DNA of 6,032 nucleotides from NCBI GenBank assembly GCA_020253895.1, contig JADDKG010000419.1, positions 1 through 6,032 on the forward strand. Direction: 5' to 3'. Made by a program: the position numbers and the translations under genes. How positions within the stretch are numbered: position 1 is the first letter of the stretch; each line of letters starts with the position of its first letter. The notes beneath the pieces are model-generated. The model was not told the origin of the DNA. It made no database searches and saw only the letters and a program-made list of their open reading frames with translations. Origin of the DNA: Rubrobacter sp. GTDB taxonomy: Bacteria; Actinomycetota; Rubrobacteria; Rubrobacterales; Rubrobacteraceae. Positions 1 through 5,461 of the stretch are shown in pieces.

Positions 1-43
1 CCACAAGGCTTCCGGGGGCCCCTCTTCGGGGGCTCTCTCGTGG
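1..43 (-). terminator. Possible terminator-like inverted repeat after the last gene
   Basis: Read on the minus strand just after the stop of the small gene, an outer arm CCACGAG (plus 37-43) can pair with CTTGTGG (plus 1-7), with one G-T pair. Inside it, GCCCC (plus 29-33) can pair with GGGGC (plus 18-22) around a six-base loop. The position fits an operon end. No T-tract is visible, because the window stops at the end of the outer arm, so intrinsic termination cannot be judged. Short G/C-rich inverted repeats arise easily by chance in DNA of this composition. Confidence 0.3.
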
Positions 44-51
44 GGTTCTTG

Positions 52-276
52 CTACCCGGAGAGCCGCTCCCTCAGGAGCTCCTTGGCCCGCTCGGCGCGC
101 TGGCGGTCCTCCTCCTGCACCTGCCGGAAGAACTCGGCCAGCCCGCTGTCCCCGCTCTCCTCGGCGTCCCTTATGTAGGTCTCGTAGGTGGCCCCTCCCT
201 CCAGGGCGTGGTAGAGCACGCTGGTGAGGTCGTACACCGTGTTGGGCGTTCCCGTAGCCCTCTCTCCTCCGGCCAC
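52..276 (-). CDS. Small acidic helical protein, possible ferritin-like hairpin, function unknown
   Basis: This 74-aa protein starts at a GTG with AGGAGG four bases upstream and ends at TAG. I do not recognise a named family. Residues 1-10 are a flexible Gly-rich lead. Two predicted amphipathic helices follow: about 13-40 (NTVYDL, YHALEGGATYETYIRDAEE) and about 43-72 (GLAEFFRQVQEEDRQRAERAKELL). The pattern Glu-x-x-A-x-Y, then Gly-Asp, then FF-x-x-V-x-x-E-x-x-x-x-A resembles one helical hairpin of rubrerythrin/ferritin-like proteins. The metal-binding ExxH histidine is absent: the only His is at residue 23, in the first helix. There is no signal peptide or membrane segment, so it is probably cytosolic. 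It lies 68 bases after the GT9 gene on the same strand, so it may be the last operon gene or an independent unit. The reading frame is well supported because its composition differs clearly from the Arg/Gly/Pro-rich shadow translation that precedes it in the same open frame. Confidence 0.8.
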   Translation of the reverse strand: MAGGERATGTPNTVYDLTSVLYHALEGGATYETYIRDAEESGDSGLAEFFRQVQEEDRQRAERAKELLRERLSG

Positions 277-344
277 GCTTCCTCCTCTCTGGCTTCGCCT
301 GCCCGTTTGCGCACGAACCCTCTTACCCGCTGCGCGGCGGAAGG
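277..344 (-). other. Intergenic gap before the small gene
   Basis: This 68-base gap is the only clear one between genes in the window. I see no convincing -35/-10 pair on the minus strand. A short CCGC/GCGG inverted repeat lies just after the GT9 stop, but no T-run follows it, so it is not a convincing terminator. The 3' end of the gap carries the ribosome binding site of the small gene. Confidence 0.5.
281..286 (-). promoter_or_regulatory. Ribosome binding site of the small gene
   Basis: AGGAGG is read on the minus strand four bases before the GTG at 276. It decides the start: the next in-frame GTG (Val14, in NTVYDL) has no such site and would cut into the first predicted helix. Confidence 0.7.
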
Positions 345-1364
345 CTAACCGGGTTCCGCGGGAGGTCGGGGGTTTTGGCCCGAAGGTTGCAGGCGGGATG
401 CAACGGAGAGCGCAGCCTCCGGGAGGGAGCCAAGCTCCCTGAGCACCTCTTCCACCCCTATACGCAGGAGGCCGGGGTCCGGACGGCTGCCGTGGGGGTC
501 GCCGGTCGTGCCCGCCCACAGCACCCGGTGCAGGGACCTTCCGGGGGGCGGGCCCCAGCGGGAGGGTGGGGTGGGGCCGAAGAGCACCACGGAGGGCGTC
601 TGCAGGGCGGTGGCCAGGTGTGCGACGCCCGTGTCCCCGGACGCCACCCGGCCCGCTGCTGCGACGAGCGCGGCCAGCCGCAGCAGGTCGGTGCGCCCGG
701 CGAGGACGCACCGGGAGGGGAGCCCGGCGAGGGAGGCGACCCGCAGGGCCAGCCCCTCCTCCCCGGGACCGCCGGTGATCAAGACGGTTCTCCCGGAGGC
801 GGCCTCGGAGCGGGCCACCGCCGCCCACCTCTCGGGCGGCCAGCGGCGGGCGGGGCTGGCCGCGCCCGGGTGGATGAGGGTAGCTCCCCGGGCCTCCGGG
901 GGGACGGGGAGATCCGGGACCGGGATCTCCAGCCGCCCCGGGTCCGCCGGGATGCCGTAGTGGGCGAGCAGGCGGCACCACCGCCGCACCTCGTGCTCCT
1001 CCTCCCTCCAGGGAGGACCGTCCGCGCTCTGCGGCACCCCGGGGTTCGCGTACCAGAGCGCCCGGCGCGGCCGGGACGCGAGGAGCACCCGGTGGCTCTG
1101 CGGGCCCCGGCCGTGCAGGTTTACCGCAACGTCGGCCCCCCGCAGCCACCCCGGTAGGGGGGCGAGCGGGGCGGTGTCGGCGAGCTCGAAGCCCGCCGCG
1201 AGCCGGACGAGCGGGCCGAGCGGGGCCGGGGCCGCGAGGACCGGCCGGTGGTCCGAAAAGCGCTCCCGCAGCGCCCGCAGCGCGGGGACCGCCGTCAGGA
1301 GATCCCCGAGCCCCAGAGCCCGCAGAACGAGCAGCACCGGCCTCTCGTCCGCGGCTGCCGCCAC
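345..1364 (-). CDS. Glycosyltransferase family 9, ADP-heptose transferase-like
   Basis: The product (339 aa) has the size and two-domain GT-B form of family 9 enzymes, which transfer heptose from ADP-heptose to an acceptor glycan in the cytosol. Visible hallmarks are the N-terminal LGLGDLLTAVPALRALRERF (residues 17-36), HPGAASPARRWP near 165-176 (nucleotide-sugar binding region), the strand VLITGGP (194-200), and SGDTGVAHLATAL (242-254) followed by LFGPTPPSRWGPP (261-273). The first half of the C-terminal signature is GDTG rather than the GNTG of the other GT9 in this window. The Cys cluster found in that paralogue is absent; the equivalent region reads HRVLWAGTTGDPH. The last 25 residues are Ser/Pro/Gln-rich and probably disordered. 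The start is taken as the GTG two bases after the HldE stop. An upstream start would lie inside HldE, and the next in-frame GTG (Val10) falls in the first beta strand. The acceptor sugar cannot be read from the sequence. Confidence 0.87.
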   Translation of the reverse strand: MAAAADERPVLLVLRALGLGDLLTAVPALRALRERFSDHRPVLAAPAPLGPLVRLAAGFELADTAPLAPLPGWLRGADVAVNLHGRGPQSHRVLLASRPRRALWYANPGVPQSADGPPWREEEHEVRRWCRLLAHYGIPADPGRLEIPVPDLPVPPEARGATLIHPGAASPARRWPPERWAAVARSEAASGRTVLITGGPGEEGLALRVASLAGLPSRCVLAGRTDLLRLAALVAAAGRVASGDTGVAHLATALQTPSVVLFGPTPPSRWGPPPGRSLHRVLWAGTTGDPHGSRPDPGLLRIGVEEVLRELGSLPEAALSVASRLQPSGQNPRPPAEPG

Positions 1365-1366
1365 CT

Positions 1367-2737
1367 CTAGACGCTCTTTGCCCGGCTCGCGGCCTCCCGG
1401 ATCAGGCGGCTCGTCGAGCGGCCCTCGACGTAGGGGAGGATCACCGCCTCCCCGCCCCAGCCGGCCAGGACCCGCGCCTCCGGGAGCTCGGAGACGTCGT
1501 AGTCGCCGCCCTTGGCGAAGAGGTGGGGCCTGATGCGCCGGAGGGCCTCCTCCGGGGTGTCCTCCCCGAAGATCACCACGCCGTCCACGCAGCCCAGCGC
1601 CCGGAGCACCGCGGCCCGCTCCTCCTCCGGCACCAGCGGACGGTCCTCCCCTTTTAGGCGCCGCACGGAGGCGTCGGAGTTTAGGCAGACGATGAGGCAG
1701 TCGCCGAGGGACCGGGCGGCCTGGAGCATCCGCACGTGCCCGGCGTGCAGCAGGTCGAAGCACCCGCCCGTGGCCACCACGGTCCCGCCCCGCTCCCGGA
1801 CACGCCGGGCGAGGCTCACGGCGTCGTCTCCCTCCCCGGACGGCTCCGGGACGCCGGGGCGGAAGGCGTAGGCACCCCCCGCCGCCACGAACGCCGAGGC
1901 GGCCCGCACCGCGCCCTCCACCGTCTCCCGGAGGGAGGCCCCGGCGGAGGCGAGCCCGGCGGCCCTGGAGGCGAAGCGGTCCCCGGCACCGCACGGGTCG
2001 CCCCCGGAGACCCGGGGGGCGGGAACCGAAAAGGAGGAGCCCTCCCCGGCGGCGGCCGCCCCTCCCGCCCCGAGGGTCACCGCCACGCCCCTCGCCCGCC
2101 AGCGCCCGAGCAGCAGCCGGGCCCTCCGGCCGGCCGCCGCGCGGTCCTCGCCGCCTCCGTCGCGGGCGAACAGGGCCGCCTCGGCGGCGTTGGGGGTGGC
2201 CAGAAAGACGCCGGGCGGCGGCTCGGGGCCGCGCGGGTGGGGGTCCCAGACCAGCGGGGTGCGGACCGCTGCCTCCTCCAGCCGCGCCCGGAGGGCCGCC
2301 GCCACCCCGCGCCCGTAGTCCGAGACCAGCACGGCGGAGGCCCGGACGAGGGCCTCCGCCGCCTCCTTCGTGGGGGGACCGGGGGCGGCGGGCCCTTCCC
2401 GGTCCAGCCGCAGCACGGGGCGGCCGGAGGCGAGGATCCGGACCTTCTCCGGGGTGGGGCCGGAGAGCCCCAGGTCCACCACCCTCACCCCCGCGGAGGC
2501 CAGCAGCCGGCCCAGCTCCTCCCCGGCCTCGTCCCGGCCCAGCCCGCAGATCAGCCAGACCTCGTGCCCGTCGGTCGCGGCGAGGGCGGCGGCGAGGGCC
2601 GCTCCGCCCGGGCGGCTGCGCCGTCCCTCCTCCTCGACCACCGGGACCGGGGCGTCGGGGCACAGCCGGGTGGCCCGGCCGCTTATGTCCCGGTCCAGCA
2701 GCGCATCACCCACCACCACGAGGCGCCGCCGGCTCAC
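1367..2737 (-). CDS. hldE: Bifunctional heptose-7-phosphate kinase / heptose-1-phosphate nucleotidylyltransferase (HldE/RfaE type)
   Basis: The protein has 456 aa, close to the usual HldE length (about 475). Residues 5-305 form a PfkB/ribokinase-type kinase: GDALLD at 10-15, GGAALAA at 44-50, the WDPHPRG and TPNAAE strands at 164-186, and the active-site loop GGDPCGAGDRFA at 245-256, where Asp253 is the expected catalytic base. Residues 318-450 form a cytidylyltransferase-like domain: TGGCFDLLHAGH (323-334) with the HxGH motif, NSDASVRRLKG (353-363), the AKGGDY stretch (408-413) and GRSTSRLI (439-446). In the known pathway the kinase phosphorylates D-glycero-beta-D-manno-heptose 7-phosphate at C1, and after dephosphorylation by GmhB the second domain activates heptose 1-phosphate, usually with ATP. 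The GTG start overlaps the GmhA stop (GTGA) and has GGGAGG seven bases upstream. The kinase lacks the Asn of the usual GGAANVA motif (Leu here), so its exact sugar is less certain than its family. Confidence 0.92.
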   Translation of the reverse strand: MSRRRLVVVGDALLDRDISGRATRLCPDAPVPVVEEEGRRSRPGGAALAAALAATDGHEVWLICGLGRDEAGEELGRLLASAGVRVVDLGLSGPTPEKVRILASGRPVLRLDREGPAAPGPPTKEAAEALVRASAVLVSDYGRGVAAALRARLEEAAVRTPLVWDPHPRGPEPPPGVFLATPNAAEAALFARDGGGEDRAAAGRRARLLLGRWRARGVAVTLGAGGAAAAGEGSSFSVPAPRVSGGDPCGAGDRFASRAAGLASAGASLRETVEGAVRAASAFVAAGGAYAFRPGVPEPSGEGDDAVSLARRVRERGGTVVATGGCFDLLHAGHVRMLQAARSLGDCLIVCLNSDASVRRLKGEDRPLVPEEERAAVLRALGCVDGVVIFGEDTPEEALRRIRPHLFAKGGDYDVSELPEARVLAGWGGEAVILPYVEGRSTSRLIREAASRAKSV

Positions 2738-3312
2738 CGGAGGGCCTCCCGGTCGAGGGAGGAGCACAGGATGTGGATCGCCACCTGGTGGACCTCCTGG
2801 ATGGTGGCGGTCGCCGCCGCCTCCACGCACAGCGCCTCGTCGCAGAGCTTCGCCAGCGGGTTGGGTGCCGGACCGGTGAGAGCCCATGCGGCCATGCCGA
2901 GGTCCCGGGCGGCCTCCGCCGCGGCGAGCACGTTGGGGCTCCTGCCGGAGGTGGAGAGGGCCAGGAGCACGTCGCCCGGCCGCCCGTGGGCCCTCACCTG
3001 CCGGGCGAAGGCCTCCTCCGGGCCGTAGTCGTTGGCTATGGCGGTGAGGCCCGGGCCCTCGGCGTGCAGGGCGAGGGCGGAGAAGGCTTGGCGGTCCTCC
3101 AGGTAGCGGCCCACCAGCTCCCCGGTGAGGTGCTGGGCGAGGGCCGCGCTCCCGCCGTTGCCGGCGGCGAGCAGCCGCCCCCCGCCCATGAGGACCCCGG
3201 CGAGGCGCCTGCCCCAGTCTTCCAGGCGCCACACCTCCTCCTGGAAGGAGGAGAGGGCCCGCGCGAGGGCCGCCAGGTGCTCTCTGCCGGTGGGGGGAAG
3301 GGTGGCCTTCAT
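2734..3312 (-). CDS. gmhA: Sedoheptulose-7-phosphate isomerase (phosphoheptose isomerase), SIS domain
   Basis: GmhA converts D-sedoheptulose 7-phosphate to D-glycero-D-manno-heptose 7-phosphate, the first step of nucleotide-heptose synthesis, in the cytosol. The 192-aa product matches the family length. After an N-terminal helical arm (about 10-45) comes the SIS domain: AAGNGGSAALAQHLTGEL (49-66), IANDYG (92-97), STSGRSPNV (120-128) and ATIQEVHQVAIHIL (169-182). The metal and catalytic residues known from E. coli GmhA are all present at the same numbering: His61, Glu65, Gln172 and His180. This argues for an active isomerase and against the MurQ- or DiaA-like branches of the SIS family. The ATG overlaps the stop of the upstream GT4 gene (ATGA), and its stop overlaps the HldE start, so it is translationally coupled on both sides. 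The G-rich stretch before the ATG is a poor Shine-Dalgarno sequence, consistent with reliance on coupling. Confidence 0.94.
   Translation of the reverse strand: MKATLPPTGREHLAALARALSSFQEEVWRLEDWGRRLAGVLMGGGRLLAAGNGGSAALAQHLTGELVGRYLEDRQAFSALALHAEGPGLTAIANDYGPEEAFARQVRAHGRPGDVLLALSTSGRSPNVLAAAEAARDLGMAAWALTGPAPNPLAKLCDEALCVEAAATATIQEVHQVAIHILCSSLDREALR
2745..2750 (-). promoter_or_regulatory. Ribosome binding site for hldE inside gmhA
   Basis: GGGAGG on the minus strand lies seven bases before the GTG at 2737, within the last codons of gmhA. It supports the GTG that overlaps the gmhA stop as the true start. Confidence 0.65.
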
Positions 3313-4526
3313 CGGGCCGCCCCCCCGCGGGCCGCACGGGCCGGGCCCAGGAGCCCCTGGTAGACCTCCAGCGTCTGACCGGCCACCCGGGGCCAGCCGT
3401 ACCGGGAGCGGGCCCTGCGCAACCCGGCCTCCCCCAGGGCTCTCCGCCGCGCGGGGTCCTCCAGCAGGGGCCGGAGCGCCCGGGCCAGCTCCTCCGGGTC
3501 GCGCGGGGGGACGAGGAGGCCTGTCTCCCCGTGCACCACCGAGTCCACCAGCCCGCCGACCGCCGCGGCAACCACCGGCACCCCGCAGGCCATCGCCTCC
3601 AGCGGGATTATCCCGAAGGGCTCGTACCACGGCACGCACACGACGACGTCGGCGGAGCGGAGCAGAGCGGGCACCCTTGCGTGGTCCACCCTTCCGAGCA
3701 GACGCACCCTCTCCTCGACGCCCAGCCCGCGGGCGAGGGCCATAAACCTGCGGGCCTCCGGGTCGGAGGGGAGCTCGGAGGACGGAGGCCCGCCGGCGAC
3801 CACCAGCTCCGTGTCCGGGAGGTGGGCCAGGGCGGAGATGGCGTTGCCTATTCCCTTGCGCTCCACGAGCCGGCTCACCACCACCAGGCGCCGCAGGCCG
3901 GGGGAGCGCCCCTCGGCGGGTCCCTCCGGGGTGAAGAGCCCCAGGTCCACCCCGCAGGGGACCACCGAGACCCTCCGGGGCTCGGCCCCGAGGCGCAGGA
4001 GCTCGAAGACCTCGTCGCTGCAGGTGGCGATTATGTGGTCGGCCCGGCGGATGATCCTGCGCTCCTCCTCGATGCGGCAGGGGGGGCTGGTGTCCTTGGG
4101 GCCCTGGTGGCGCCGCTTGACCACCCCGAGGGCGTGGAAGGTCTGCACCACGGGGATCCCCAGAGGCTCCGCGGCGGCCAGGGAGGCCCGGCCGGACATC
4201 CAGAAGTGGGCGTGCACCACGTCCGGGCGCCACCGCTCCCACTCCCGGCGTAGCCGGGCGGCGAACCCCTCCATGTAGGGCAAAAGCCCGTCCTTGGGCA
4301 CCGGCTCCGGCGGTCCCGCGTCCACGTGCTCCACGGAGACCCCGGGAGCCAGGCGTACCCGGCGGGGTGTTCGGGGGTCCTCCCGGCGGGTGTAGACCAC
4401 CACGTCCGCCCCGCGGCGCCCAAGTTCCTTGCTGAGCGCCGCCACGTGTACGTTCTGCCCCCCCGCGTCGACGCCGCCCAGCGCGGCGAGCGGGCTCGCG
4501 TGCTCGGAGACCATCGCTATCCGCAT
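3309..4526 (-). CDS. GT4-family glycosyltransferase, MshA / sucrose-phosphate synthase-like
   Basis: The product (405 aa) is a retaining GT-B glycosyltransferase. The N-terminal domain has GGVDAGGQNVHVAAL (17-31), the acceptor/phosphate loop typical of the MshA (D-inositol-3-phosphate glycosyltransferase) and sucrose-phosphate synthase branch, and DVVHAHFWMSG (102-112). The C-terminal domain has SRLVERKG (218-225), whose Arg219 and Lys224 are expected to hold the donor diphosphate, then GRVDHARVPALLRSADVVV (278-296) and EPFGIIPLEAMACGVPVV (302-319) with both glutamates of the E-x7-E motif (302 and 310). It should be catalytically competent with a nucleotide-sugar donor. The family resemblance is to MshA, but the setting among heptose genes makes glycan assembly more likely than mycothiol synthesis. 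The ATG overlaps the upstream gene by ten bases and has a strong ribosome binding site; the stop overlaps gmhA. There is no signal peptide. The last 15 residues are Ala/Arg/Gly-rich and probably unstructured. Confidence 0.9.
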   Translation of the reverse strand: MRIAMVSEHASPLAALGGVDAGGQNVHVAALSKELGRRGADVVVYTRREDPRTPRRVRLAPGVSVEHVDAGPPEPVPKDGLLPYMEGFAARLRREWERWRPDVVHAHFWMSGRASLAAAEPLGIPVVQTFHALGVVKRRHQGPKDTSPPCRIEEERRIIRRADHIIATCSDEVFELLRLGAEPRRVSVVPCGVDLGLFTPEGPAEGRSPGLRRLVVVSRLVERKGIGNAISALAHLPDTELVVAGGPPSSELPSDPEARRFMALARGLGVEERVRLLGRVDHARVPALLRSADVVVCVPWYEPFGIIPLEAMACGVPVVAAAVGGLVDSVVHGETGLLVPPRDPEELARALRPLLEDPARRRALGEAGLRRARSRYGWPRVAGQTLEVYQGLLGPARAARGGAAR

Positions 4527-5461
4527 GCTGCCACCTCCGTGAGTATCCGATCCCAGTCCTCCAGAAACCGCCCGAGGCCGTAGCGCTTCAGCGCTGCCTC
4601 CCGGGCCGCGAGCCCCGCCTCCCGGGCCGCCTCCGGGTCGCGCACAAAGCGCACCAGGGCCTCCTCCAGCGCCCCGGGCCGGGTGGAGATCACACCGGCC
4701 TCCGGCGGGACGGCCTCCGGCACCTCGGTGGTGGCCAGGGCGACGACCGGCATCCCGAGGTGCATCGCCTCTATGAGCGAGAGCCCGAGCGAGGTCCACC
4801 GGATCGGGTGCAGGTAGACCCGCCGCCGGGCCATCTCCCGGTGCAGCCTCGCCTGCGGCAGGTCCTCCGTCCCCCCGAGGGAGGAGGCGTCTATCCCGAA
4901 GAGGTCGAGCGGGACCCTCGCGCCGAACCTCCCCAGCAGGTCGGTGCCGGTGACCCGCCAGCGCCTCCGGGCCTCGTTTATTACCACCGCGGCCCGGGCC
5001 AGCTCCCCGGTGTAGCGGTAGCCGGGGTCGACGATCCCGTGCTCCACCACCCGGGTGGGGGTGGATCCGGCATCCCAGAAGAGGGCGTTGAAGTGGGTGA
5101 CGTGGACCAGGAGGAGGTCCGGGCGGCCGGCGGCCGGGTGGCGCATCTCGTTCACCCTTCCCTGGGGGGCGTTGTGCTCGACGTAGACGGCCGGGACGTC
5201 CCGCCCGGGCCTGCGCCCGAGCCACCGCTCGGCCAGCCCTCCGAGCAGCTCCCTGGGACGCTGGAGGATCACCACGTCCACCGGCTCCCGGGCCGCCTGC
5301 TCGGGGGTGACCTCGACGGCGTTCTCCGGCCAGCTGTAGGTGCGGGCCCGGCCCAGCCCGTCGGGGCCCCGGTCCGGCAGCACGGGGATGAGGTAGCGGT
5401 GCCGGCCGTGGACGAAGGAGGTGGTCCAGGCCCCGTGGACGTGCCAGAGGAAGACGTTCAT
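4517..5461 (-). CDS. Small GT-B glycosyltransferase (GT4-like)
   Basis: This protein of 314 aa is shorter than most GT4 enzymes. The N-terminal domain begins MNVFLWHVHGAWTTSF and runs through a Pro/Arg loop (30-45), DVVILQRPRELLG (62-74) and YVEHNAPQG (93-101). The second half has DLFGID (186-191), LHREMARRRVYLHP (206-219) and SLGLSLIEAMHLGMPVVAL (224-242), the characteristic GT4 loop and helix. Glu231 is the second Glu of the E-x7-E motif; the first is Thr223. The conserved Arg/Lys donor motif of typical GT4 enzymes is not obvious. No signal or membrane segment is seen, so it is probably cytosolic or loosely membrane-bound. The ATG overlaps the stop of the upstream GT9 gene (ATGA), and the frame further upstream is shadow sequence inside that gene. 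The operon context suggests it adds a sugar to the same glycan as the heptosyltransferases. Donor and acceptor are unknown. Confidence 0.85.
   Translation of the reverse strand: MNVFLWHVHGAWTTSFVHGRHRYLIPVLPDRGPDGLGRARTYSWPENAVEVTPEQAAREPVDVVILQRPRELLGGLAERWLGRRPGRDVPAVYVEHNAPQGRVNEMRHPAAGRPDLLLVHVTHFNALFWDAGSTPTRVVEHGIVDPGYRYTGELARAAVVINEARRRWRVTGTDLLGRFGARVPLDLFGIDASSLGGTEDLPQARLHREMARRRVYLHPIRWTSLGLSLIEAMHLGMPVVALATTEVPEAVPPEAGVISTRPGALEEALVRFVRDPEAAREAGLAAREAALKRYGLGRFLEDWDRILTEVAACG
4531..4538 (-). promoter_or_regulatory. Strong ribosome binding site of the MshA-like gene
   Basis: GGAGGTGG on the minus strand places GGAGG seven bases before the ATG at 4526. It lies inside the last codons of the preceding glycosyltransferase gene and is the best Shine-Dalgarno match in the operon. 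This suggests the GT4 gene is also translated well on its own. Confidence 0.75.

Noticed and set aside
277..344. Possible promoter or riboswitch in the gap before the small gene
   Set aside because: Only 68 bases, with no convincing -10/-35 pair, no conserved aptamer pattern and only a short C/G inverted repeat.
345..2663. 772-codon open frame on the minus strand running through hldE and the GT9 gene
   Set aside because: Only the last 339 residues are GT9-like. The rest is Arg/Gly/Pro-rich shadow of hldE caused by GC-rich third positions, so it is not a fusion protein.
1736..3028. 430-codon open frame on the plus strand
   Set aside because: It is antisense to hldE and gmhA, has a Gly/Arg/Pro-rich composition and no recognisable motif, and those two genes explain the DNA fully.
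2734..4242. Longer N-terminal extension of the GmhA frame (502 codons)
   Set aside because: The sequence before the ATG at 3312 is shadow of the GT4 gene. The ATG gives the standard GmhA length and exact active-site numbering.
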